Assembly: GCA_025345505.1 (NCBI GenBank)
Contig: JANVCC010000056.1
Span: 62,001 to 126,000 of the forward strand
DNA: 64,000 nucleotides
Origin: Todiramphus chloris collaris
Taxonomy: Eukaryota; Chordata; Aves; Coraciiformes; Alcedinidae
Reading direction: 5' to 3'
A model generated the notes under the pieces. It was not told where the DNA came from, searched no databases, and worked only from the letters and a program-made list of their open reading frames with translations. A program made the translations under genes and the position numbers. Below, in pieces: positions 26,701 to 38,700 of this stretch (position 1 is the first letter of the stretch; every line of letters starts with the position of its first letter).

Positions 26701-29700
26701 TATTTAAGAAAGTGTCTTAAATATCAAGACTATTCTCTCCTTAGTGGCTAGAACAATTACTCTCTCCTTAGTGGCTGGAACAGCTGTTTCAGGACAATTC
26801 CATACTTAGGTGCATGCCAGCGTATTTCAAATACATGAAGATAATGGTGGAACTAAACCAAATGCACCTCGTTGATCTTTATAAATACATAAAGGGTGAG
26901 TGTCAGGAGGATGGAGCCAGGCTCTTCTCAGTGACATCCAGTGATAGGACAAGAGGCAATGGGTACAAGCTGAAACATAGGAGGTTCCATGTAAATGTAA
27001 TAAGAAACTTTTTCACAGTGAGGGTGACAGAGCACTGGAATGGTCTGCCCAGGGACGCTGTGGAGTCTCCTTCTCTGGAGACATTCAAAATCCACATGCA
27101 TCTGTTCCTGTGTGATATTATCTAGGTGATCCTGCTCTGGCAGGGGGGTTGGACTAGGTGATCTTTCGAGGTCCCTTTCAACCCCTAACATTCTGTTCAG
27201 TTAGTTAAATATAACAACACAAATGCTGGGTATAAGAGGAGCTTAGGTGCATTGATGAGAAGATGTATGTGCATACGAAGAATGAGTCTCAGCTTTTTGC
27301 TTTTATTCTTTGTGTTCCCTGCATATGGCTATATGATGGAATACAGGAATGTGTGCAGCTGTGACCTCACTTCTGCTTAGTGATGAATGAGGCATGTGAA
27401 CTGAAGCTCACTGTAAAGGAAATGGGGCATCCTCCCTTAAAATGTAGATAAGCAAAACCACTGAAGTCATGGAATGTCTGTAGGTTGCTTCCCTTTCGAC
27501 ACTGACAATCTTCTGAGTATCCCCAAAGTTACTAGGATAGTAACACCACACACATTTAGGAGGCATCAGATTCCTCTCATATATTGACCTACTATGATAG
27601 GATTTCTCAAGGCTTATATGGCAAAACAGCATGCAAGGGACAGTGCCCCATTAATTCATGGCTTCAGTTACTGCACAACAGCTTTCCCATGCCAACAAGT
27701 GCTTTCTTAACCATAAAAATGAAAGACCAGAGCTATGAGGCTACACATCATGTGTTAATGAGGGAAATAAAGAATTACGTCAAAGCTTACCATAGGTAAT
27801 TAAAAGGAAGGACTTCCATACAATAATTTAAAATATTTATATTTCAGAAAATGGTTGTTAATGGTAACACACCAGACCTATTGCATACTGATCAACAGAA
27901 CAATAGAATACTCTTACAGTGGAAAAGGATCAAGTTTTCCTTTATTGTTCATAGTATGTGAAAGTTATTCAGAAAGTAAAGCTTTGAAATTAAACTCATG
28001 CAGCTCATTGAACACTAAGCTAAAATTACATGTAAATTACAAAACCAGAAATATCTATTGCAAGTACAGTATTTAAAAAATGAATTTAATTCAAGTACAT
28101 TTCTAATTCCAACACTCGAGTGCAACATTAAACTGGCCTTTTTATTTATATTCACATTTCAACTCAATGTGACCGTGCTTGTTCCTTTAGGACACAACTT
28201 ACAGGAGAAACATTCCTTATTTTAATGCTGGCATTATTCAAGACCACACTTAACATTAAATAAAGTAATAACATAGTTCTCTAGCAATAAAGAAATAAAA
28301 AATATGGGAAAAAAAAAGTGAAATAAATAGGATCATTCAAGCCTCTAAGCTCTTTGAGTTACAAGACTGCTAGTGGAAAATGGCTCCTTATATGGAAATA
28401 GGGTCTGGTGAACAGAAGAATTACACAGCAATAGCAAGACTTCAGGACAGTGTACACCACATCTAACCACAGCATGATTTGGCCACGTGCATTCAGTGAG
28501 ATCGTCTTAGTATTCGCGTTTTGCCAATGTAAGATACTGGATTATTCCTACTGGATGAAAACCACAGTTTCCTGACAGAGCAGCTCAAGCTTTCTTAGAA
28601 ACACAGTTAAATTAAAATTAAAGGATCAAGCTTTGGAAAGCTACAGGAGGTACTCTGGGAGAAATTAGGAAGAAAAAGTTATGTGAGGATATGGCAGGAC
28701 TAGGAAAGTCCACAAAACACTGGTGCCTGCTTTAGCCATCAATTTGTATCTATATCCTTCTCCCTAGGGCTGAGCTGCTACAGCTCTTGTATCTGCTGTA
28801 GGAGAGCTGAGGGGTAGAGCTGGTCAGTCTTAGTGACCAATCACTTTTGGTGTGTGGTAGTAAGAAACACAGAGACACAGTCCTGGTGAATGTATAGGTG
28901 GCTACTCTCCATCAGCAGAGACAGTGGCTCTGCCTGCAGACAGCTGGGCTTCCTTGAGTCAATCAATTGGGTTTTTTTCTCACATTCATAATTTTAAAAA
29001 AAGCCATACTCCTCCTTTCTCAAATCATTGTCAATGATCAGTCAAGTGCCACTGTGTTTTAATTTATCAAGACTATAGCTGGAATCTGTGATGGGTGAGC
29101 ACACCCTGTTTGCACACAGGAGATGATCACCTTGGGGGGTTAGGCAGAAATGAAGAGCAAAGCCGTGCCTCTTGCTATGGGACTGCTACCCAGTCCCTTC
29201 ATTCATCCTTCCAGTGAGAATATTGCAGGGATCCTGAGACAAAAATGGGGTTTCTAATTACTTTCTCTATTTGGCTTCTGTGGATCATGTTTGTAGCTGT
29301 TTCTGAACAAGGGAGTGGTTTGCATTCTCAATATGCTTCACATGCCCAACAGGATTATTTCCATAACCTGTATAAAAACTGGGTTGTAAAAGCAGGATTT
29401 AAAAAGTGTTTTTATGCATTAATCTCTGAGGCTGGTTTCTGTCTCTCTCCAGGAGCTAAATTGAATATATTTCATTATGTAAAAAGAAGCTTAATTTTAA
29501 ATGCTGAAATAAACTATCAACACTCCTCCCACATTTCTAGATTATACACATAATGCCCTATTTACAGAGAAGTGTTAAAAAGACTGAACTCTTTCTCAGG
29601 TGAGGTGTTAAGAAAAATGATAGACTAAAAATATAATTATAGATTTGAAGGAATAAAAGTATTTTTTTTTCCAGTAACAGACATATACAGATTATACAAT

Positions 29701-32700
29701 CTTTTATTTTCTAGAATGTTATTTTTCTACAGTGCTGTGAAATGCAAACACACAAATGTTTTCTGATATCTTATCTGATGGGCAGTAATTGTCAGTAACC
29801 TTGAAAATACAGCATTTTTTGGAATGTTGTCTCTGCTGTAATCAGTGATCTTTTAAAACATCCTCAATTTTTTCACTCCTTTTAGTTCAGTGCAAATTCC
29901 TGAAGCTGAAGGAAAAGATGAAATTCTACATCCAACTATACAAAAAATAATAAAAGGATACAACAAGTATCTACGTCCATTTTTTGACAGTAAGTAGAAA
30001 AGCTGTTCTAATAAGATTGAGCTATAACATAATGCAGTATCTGAAACTCAGCAATGAGAAAAAATGTTTTTTGATCTGTACTGTTTTTTTTCCTCTGATG
30101 TTTGATAGTGACTGATCTGATTATACATGATGTACTATGATATAATAAGATACAGCGTAATAGCTTTTGTGACCCAAGGTGAAATTTATGTATTCCAGGC
30201 ATTCACAAGCAAAACTTTCAGACTCTTAAAAACTTGGCTATTGATGTTTATGTGTTCTCCGTGAAATAAGCTGTAATACCATACCTATTTAAAAGCATAA
30301 TTTCCTCTGATTTCTTAAATAATAAGTATAAAAGGTTTTAATTAAATATAAGAAAGCTTTAGATATCACACTGTTCATAAAGGCACGGGCAAATCTTTTT
30401 AGTATACCAAGCACTATGTGCATCTACTTTAAGATTGCAAGAGAATGTTTCTTGCTGTGGGCCTTAAAGATCACTGAACTGGTTCACTGCAGAACTGTGA
30501 GGGAAATGCATCAAAAATGTCAGTTCCCTGTGCTAGAATGCCATGGTCACCAGGTTTGAAGACCCACATAGTCTACTGCACTACAGCTGATTTTACTGCC
30601 TTGCAGTGCAGTCAACATCAGTCAACTGAAATTTCAGTGACAGACATCTTCCTTGCCTGAATCAGGCTACGGCATGTAACAGAAATACCAAGAGTTATGA
30701 GATAGGGTGAAGATCACTGCCTGGAGTAACTACAGAACTCTGGGAAAGAAAATATTCTGCATGTTGAAAAGATGCTCAGCACCACCTGTCTGTCAGAAAA
30801 TAAACTTACAGAGTGAATACTGGGCAGTTGTTCATAGGTTAGATATTCAGAAACATTAGAGGTTTCAAGTGAAGACTTTTATATCCCTTTATATCCTGTC
30901 AAATTGTCAAATGATTGACTAAAGAGTCTTTCAGACTATACTGTTACCTCTTGACATCCAAATACCTGGTGAGACTATCAGCCTGTTCAGTAATGACTCT
31001 CCGTGTGTAATTTCTGAATCCATTTCATAAAATTATTAAGATAAATTTGTATTTTAGGTTTAGGAGAAAGGGAAAACTATTTAATCTCTTTGGTATTATT
31101 TTAAGTGACTCAGCTGCTTGTTACAGCTGCTGTGAAGTATTTACAATGTCCAAGACGACTTTCATCAAAAGAAAAGTAATGCTAATAAATAAACCAAACT
31201 CTTCTCACTGGAGATGATGCATAGTGGAAAATAAGTATGTGTTTAGTGTCCATTAATACATTTCATTCATTACTTCATGCTAGTACTAGAGATATGTTGG
31301 CACTGTCATGATGGATGCTTTGGTAGACAGCAAAGAGAATTTCATTGCAAAATTCTACTGATAGTAAGTAATTAAGACCAACAGTAAGGCACTTTTGAGT
31401 TACAAATCTCCCTTTTCTAATGTGAGCACATTTTTTCTCAGCTGTCTTAATGCAGCAAAGCTGTATCTGTAGGTCTTTTTCTACCTGGGAATATTGTTCA
31501 GAGGGCTTCTAAGGACTTTCTCTGTTTGCCTGGAAATCCCAGAGGAGCTTAAGACACAGATTATGTCATACGAAGAACCAGTCTAGTACTTCCAGACAGT
31601 GCCAGCGTTTCTGCACATGCTTGCCACAGCTCGGCTGTGTTGGCTTCGTCGCGGCCTTGCCATCGGCTGATTAAGAGGAAGGACATGATTCCTACTCCTT
31701 CCCAGCTGATAAAGAGCAGGAATATGTTGGTGATGGTTAGTATGAGTATGGCGATTAAGAATATTAGGAGGCAGGAGCAGGATTTTATACTGTAGGGCTT
31801 GGATGCTTTGTATCATGTTGTGAACTGCAGGATGGATCAGATTAGGAATGGTGTGCTGGGGAGGAATACTATTGAGTATTGGGTCCATTTTTAGGCTTAA
31901 GAGGATTTGAAAGTTTGTAGCGATTTTCCATTCTCAGTGAGAGATAATACTTTTTGTGCCTGAGTACACAAACAGTGTGGATGGGACTAAGCTTGTTACG
32001 AAGGCAGTTTTGACAGCACAGGTGATGGAGGTTGGGGAGTTTTTGAAGTTTTTTAGTAATAGGGGCAAAAAAGTGGGTATAAGAATGATTGCTGCGGTGG
32101 AGGTGTTAAGGGGGAGGGTCATCTCCATTGCCTTTACTTGGAGTTGCACCAAGATGAGTGGCTCCTAAGACCAGTGTATTGCTATTATCCTTTAAAAACT
32201 AAAGGGACTCAAGCTCCAGACTCAGATGAAAGAATTACCAGTTGGTCGACCTTCCCTTGGCAGGTAAGAAGGGTTTAACATCTACTTTCAGAATCACAGT
32301 CTAATGTTTGGGTTGTAACTATACTTGCATGAGGGGATCCCTGAGATTAGTTCAGGCTTGAGAATGCTGTGTGTCAGAAGTCTTTGATGGATCTATATTA
32401 GCCTGACTGATGAAGAAATGGAAAGAGACTCAGAAAAATATATTTTACTGATCCCATTTTTAAATGCAGTGTTGGTGGTTTTGTGAGAAATGACTGTTTT
32501 TTGTATGAATACTTTAGGTTAGGATGACCCAGGAAGCATTCATCCTCATTTTTGGACCTGTAGCTTTTTACAAGATCATTTGAAATAATTTTCCATGTGA
32601 TAGAGGCATGTATGCTCCTTGTGGGCTGTGGTATTTGTCCAGCCCTATTACTGGCTGGCTGGGCTGCAGCTTGAATAAGATTCAGGTCCAGGAGAAACTG

Positions 32701-35700
32701 TTGCTCTTCTCAGAAGGAGAGCTAGTAAGCTACCTAAATCCTCAGTTTAACAAATCACTGAATTATACTTATTTGTGTGACCACAGCTATCCTAACTTTG
32801 ATCCACATAATATAATGTATATTATCTCCCTGCAGCTGGTGTACCTTGTATCTGTTCTTCGTGAGAAATATTTCAGTAAACTGGCTTTACTCAGAATTAT
32901 ATCAATGGCTACAGCGTACCTGCTAAATAGGTGATGAAACCAGTGTTCATTTAGTCATTCATACCTCTTCTGTGACTTTTTTTTTTTTTGACTTTCAGAA
33001 GTGCACATATTTCTGTTTGTGTGGTCAGTTAGACATCCATTTATAAATATGCATGAAAAAATTTGTCATAAAACTTGATGGTACTGTTTTTTGGCATCTA
33101 CAATGCATTGAGCTTAATGTTATCTAATCATAACAGAGTACTGAAATGTGATTTTTGTCAAGTGTGAAAGGGACAGAGGTTATCTTGAATTTTAGAATAA
33201 CACAGTTCAAACTAATTTCAAAGTTTTACAATTTTTCTTCAGGCAGGAAATGGGGATTTTTGAAGTGATGCTTGTTGCCAAGATACAATCGTACTCTTAC
33301 AAAATCAGTGACACTGAAGTCCTTAACATTTAGCAAAATGTTTTTTTAATCATAAAAAGAAAGCATTAGGTATAAAAAAAATGATTATAAAATTAAGGTC
33401 CTTTTTCATAAGGCTAGGAAAACCAGAAATATTTACTAGTCAACGAAATCTTATGGCACCTCCTAAGTTATTTAATAAGCCCTCCATTTGCCTAGTTGTT
33501 TGTGTTTTGTCCTTGTGCTGGGACTGGCAGATGATTTGAAATTACCTAAGCAGATACAGTTCAGCTAGTGTCATTAATGAGGGGATGATGAAGACATTTT
33601 TCATTCGCATCCAGTGACTGTGCATAACAACAGAAAAATTGTCTTCTCTCCTTCCATTGATTTGAACTAATAGATTTCTAGACTTTAAGACTGGATTTAT
33701 CTCACCTTTAGTCATCTACTCCCCTGTAGTTTCGGCACCTAAATCAGTTGCTGAAAGTTAAATTAGTTGAAGCTAGTCTTAGTGTGTCAAATGTCTGCAT
33801 ACAAGTAAAATTGACTGAGCATTTTGTTTCTCCACAGTGCATGGCACATACCAGTTACCAAACTATGGGGGTACTTTTACATAGCGTTTAGTATAAAGGA
33901 ATCTCAGCTGGACTGGTTATGTGGCTCTGCCCTCCTCTGAGTGTTACTATTAAGAATGTTCTCTTTCCTTAACTATAGCATTTCAATATACATCTTTGAG
34001 CTGGTCCATCAAGCAAGTCTTAATAAACGGAACAGTTAGACCCAGGATGTTCCATTAAGAAATTAAAATTGCCTACTCTAGAATGATTTTAGCTATTCTT
34101 TGGTCTGGAATATGATATACTAGTGCTAGTATATAGTACTCCTTAATGTAATAATATCCATCCTAGACTTCAAGATAGATGTGAAAGTCTTCTGTAGAAA
34201 AGCTGACATAAGGAATTTAAAAATGCACAGTTATTTCCCTTAAATGTGCTACATAACCCTGACACTTTATCTCAGCACTACAAGCTGATTTCAACATCAG
34301 GTTTTCTGCTGAAACTGTGTAGACCAATTTTATAACTTTAGGTGCTGCGCCAGACCTCTCTGAATTAATGAGCAATTCCTGCTGACTTCAGTGAGCCTTG
34401 GATCGGGTTCATAGAGTTGTTAAGGGATGCATAAAATCTTGTAAATAATTTTATACAAATAGATTTTGTTCTGTGATTGAATGTGATAATTTAAGTGTTC
34501 TAATTAAAAAGTGAGAGACTAGGAAAAGGTCACAGCTAAGTATATTTGAATATGGAAGCTGCTTTCAAGTGCTATAGAAAAGTGTCATGCTTAAATCAGT
34601 TATTCTAAACCACATTTAAAAGTTTATTTTACTTAGCTTTGTAATGACTAAGACATTTCATGGTCTTAAGGTTTAAATTCAAGGAAGCTAATTAAATTTT
34701 TGAGTCCCACATTCTGTGTAAGGCTAGTCATCATTTTTGCTTCTCAAATGTTGTTCATACCGAATTCTATGAATTTAATTAGATGAAGGCATTTTAGTCC
34801 TCGGAAGCTCACAGTTTACCCCCAAAAGAGACCAGGAGTTATCAGAATGTTAGCTGTGTCAAAGTCCCTTTGATGTAGTGAGACACGAGAAAGAAATACC
34901 AAATAATCATCATCCAAAGACTATTTTATATACCAATTGGCAAATGTCTAATCCTTCAGGGAAAGGCAGAAAGCTCAGAATATGTATGGCCAGTTGTATA
35001 TTGGGAAAAAGTATTTTTTGAATCCCTACTGATCCCTTAAAATTGTGATTTAATAAATCAGTGACTTGGTGCAAAACCGTAAGTATCATACAGAGGCTAA
35101 TGTAGATTTTCCTTCCTTTCACAAGGAAGTAAGAAACACTATGTCCTACAAGAAAGCTGGGGAGGGACTTGTTAGGCTGTCGGGTAGTGACAGGACTAGA
35201 GGGAATGGATTAAATCTAGAGATAGGTTGATTCAGGTGAGACATTAGGAAGAATTTCTTCACCATGAGGGTGGTGAGACACTGGAACAGGTTGCCCAGAG
35301 AGGTGGTGGAAGCCCCATCCTTGGAAGTTTTTAAGCCCAGGCTGGATGGGGCTCTGAGCAACCTGCTCTAGTGGGAGGTGTCCCTGCCTATGGCAGGGGG
35401 GTTGGAACCAGATGATCTTTAAGGTCCTTTCCAACCCTGACGATTCTATTCTATGATACTCTCAATGCCATCAAACCCAGCTTCTTGCATGCAGGATAGT
35501 GTGGTAGGTTTGGCTTTTGTTTGTTTTTTTTCCCCTATGTGTGGAGTTCAGTTAACAAATAATAAATTATTTGAAGCCTCATGTTGTCCTTAGCTTCTAT
35601 AAAGGGGCAATCTTGCTTTGCTTTGCCAGAGATTTGCTTTGCCAGAGAATGTGTACAACATTATGGGATACCTTTTCTGTGCACTTACTGATGTTGGGCA

Positions 35701-38700
35701 AATCACTTTTTCATCTTCTTTTTGAGGAGCTGAGTAAATGCTGTTCCTTAATTTTCACGATACAAACTTTGATATTAAGCTTCCAGAGCTTTTTGTCTTC
35801 TGGAATATTTCTCTCAATTGAACTGTGTTTGCACTTTTTTTTTTTTTTTTTTCCCCAAATGTGGAAAACAAATCTTGTCACAGTAATCTCCTAACAGTCT
35901 TGCCAATACAATCTAGATTGCAGGATGACTTAATTCTGTGTATTGCTTCCCATTGCAAGAGTGCTGCTGCCAAAGCATAATATGGAAAGATCACATTGAA
36001 ATGATTATCTGTGACAACCTCTAAATCCTTCTCAAAGGCACTGCTTGCCAAGATAGTTTCCTACCCTGTACATGCTGCCTGCATTATTTGTCTCCACATT
36101 AATTGCTTGCATTTGGCTGTGTTAAAATATGTTTTTTTGACAAATGATTTAACAAGCTGCTATTATTACATTCCCCACCAGTTTTTGTCTAGTCCACAAA
36201 CTGTACTAGTGAAGCTCCATCACTGTCGAAAGATCGTTGATGCAAGCAAATAGGATTGAAGCTGATTCCTGCTAGAAATGGGTCTGTCTTCTGATGTCTT
36301 CATATCAACAACTACAGTTGAGATCTGTCAGAAGGCCTATCTTAATCTGTCTAGTCTGTTCATGTAACGTGTATTTGTCAAGAAAGATGTCTGGTAGTGG
36401 GAAGTTAAATGCACCAAAAAAAATTGAAGTGTAATATATCACTTCATCTAAAAGTCACATAATACTCTAAAACAAAGCAAAGCTGACACTCAGGCAGGCA
36501 AAACCAGTTCCTCATGAAATTGTAATAAATTATTTCAGTGACACTTTTCCATGTAATTCTCTGTTAGGATTGCATAGTATTTTATCCTGTATTTCTGTGA
36601 AGATGAGGAGTTCTTTCAAAAAAGCCATCCCTTTTGAGATATTTCTGAGTGCCAGAATTGTTTTAAGTTTTCTTAATCTAAATGAAAAAGAGATAGGATG
36701 AACAGCTGTCATGTCACAATAGTTCCGATTGATTTAAGTAGGTCTTCAGAATCACAAATACATATATGACACAGTGGTGGTTTACTTCATTGGTACAAAG
36801 TTTAACAGACTGTGATCACTGTAGTGATCCAAACTTAATCTTTAGGTTTGCTGTCTGCCACTCTCCTGGCTGCTTTCCCAGATGGGATTTCTGTGAGTAT
36901 CTCTAAAGTGCATAAAGTTAACAGTCTGTGTACATAAATTTCATTAAAGTTAAAATGTATGTTAATTAGATTGTGCACCAATTGCTGTAACAATGCACAT
37001 CCTTTGATGTTTCTTTGCCACGTTTTGAAAACTTCCCTTCACTAATGCAGGACAGACTGACTTTAGTTTTCTTGTGAAGATCGGTAGATTTCTTCTGAAG
37101 TTGTCATTGTATGTATAGTTCTTGCCAAACATATGGATATGGAGGAACTGACTGCCTCATTTGGTCTGCTGCACTGTTTTTGACACTGTCAACAGGAGAC
37201 CTTTCAGAGAAAGTTCAGGGGAAACTCTGGTGAATAATTATGGGAAGACTCATCCTGGTATTAATACTTGTCTTACTCTTCTGCTTTAAGCTGGAGCTCT
37301 ACATTGGAATTTTCATCTTAGTCCATACCAAAGCATTTGTAGATTCTTTCAGGAGTGACAGATATTTAATAACATAACGTGTGCATTACAAATAGGTCTA
37401 CACTGATATAACTTAGAATGACACATTATCTTTAGCATTACTCAGCAGGATAGAATTGGACCCCATCTTCCTCTAGGTGCTATTTAGGGGCACTGAAGAG
37501 CTACGTATATAAAGCATTGCAAGGAACCAAGAAGGGGTCTCAGCAGCGTGCCTGTGGTGTACTGGCATCATGACCTACATACATCTTCTCTAAAGTATTT
37601 CTGCACTTCTCAGTACTGCATTCTCTGCTTCTCAATTACTTGCAAAGATGGACTTATTTAATGCAAATTTACTTGTACTCTGTTAATGATTCTGCACATA
37701 TTCAACAAGGAATAGTGTCATGTTTCCATGAAAGCACACACAGATTTTGCACTTTAAAATGCACAGCTGGTGATCTTCTTTCTGACACTGTGAAACGTAC
37801 ATTCACGAGGAAGTGAGGGTCTGAGCATAGTAACGTTACAATGACATCTTGAAAGCTCCTTAGGTAAGGTGTTTAATGATACTGAATAAGCCTTCAGCTG
37901 ATACTAATATTTAAAGAAGAATGAAATGACTAGCTTTCCTTGATAAATGAAAGTATTTAAATCACAAATTAGCTGCCAGTGGTCAAAAGTAAGATGTTAA
38001 AATGCAGTGACACAATATAGACAACATATTCTCAAATAGGCAGTAAATAAAGTCACTTAGCTATCCCATCTGGATATTACCCATGTGACATTGCCAGGAG
38101 CAACTCCTTAGTTTGCTAACATCTGATGGACCAGATGTTGCAACTGGAAGAATTCTTTCCACTGTTCTGCACCTCGGAGCAGAAGGGTGTCATATACCAT
38201 GGGGAATGTACCTTCCGCACCTTGTAGTGCAACATTTTCCCCAGCACTTTATTTCTGGAAAAATAATCTAAATCATATAAACTAGGAAATATTTAGGAAA
38301 TAAAGCATGTTTATTAAAACCAAGATACTGTTATTCTAGAAGTGTTATATTTTGGTTAAACTTATTTCATAATCTAAGTGTGAGGAATTATTTCCTCTTT
38401 AAAAAGGTACTAAACATTTAGAAAAAAATGGATCATCTCTGGAAGATTTTGTAGCCATTTCTCCTGAACACTGAGTATTAAAGAACTATGTGCTAGATTC
38501 TGACTTTCTCTGTTTTGCAGATGGTCCTGTGTCAGTTGGAATGAGTCTGGATATTGCAAGCATTGATACAATATCAGAAATAAATATGGTATTGTAGCTT
38601 TTGCAATCTTTTTTTTTGTTTTGCTTGTTGATAAACCAATGTGTTGTGGTTAGAGCTGCTGGCAATGCGACTTTGAAGCTTTTCTTCTGGTGCAGTCAAT

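Larger units (their letters stand above)
23753..29885 (+). other. GABRP: Intron 2
   Basis: About 6.1 kb, GTAAGG...TTTTAG. It holds the GT-rich block (25433), the hairpin cluster and 27-bp duplication (26625-26785) and a CR1 (26865). Confidence 0.8.
31590..32385 (-). other. NUMT: nuclear insertion of mitochondrial DNA (ND4 end to ND5)
   Basis: Read on the minus strand, this block has the vertebrate mitochondrial order ND4 3' end, tRNA-His, tRNA-Ser(AGY), tRNA-Leu(CUN), ND5 5' part, about 0.8 kb, colinear and without large gaps. ND5-like codons use TGA where the mitochondrial code reads tryptophan, which a nuclear gene would not. A frameshift and altered tRNA bases show that it is decaying. 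It sits in intron 3 of the receptor gene, in opposite orientation. Both outer edges are approximate; ND5 similarity fades near 31630 and ND4 similarity near 32380. Confidence 0.92.
29990..38520 (+). other. GABRP: Intron 3
   Basis: About 8.5 kb, GTAAGT...TTGCAG. It holds the mitochondrial insertion (31590-32385) and a CR1 (35148-35457). The remainder is unassigned. Confidence 0.9.

Noticed and set aside
26814-27125. 103-codon open frame
   Set aside because: It runs through the 3' end of a CR1 retroposon and is not a gene.
31583-32168. Open frames of 70-101 codons on both strands
   Set aside because: They are pieces of a mitochondrial ND5 copy and its shadow, broken by TGA and a frameshift under the nuclear code.
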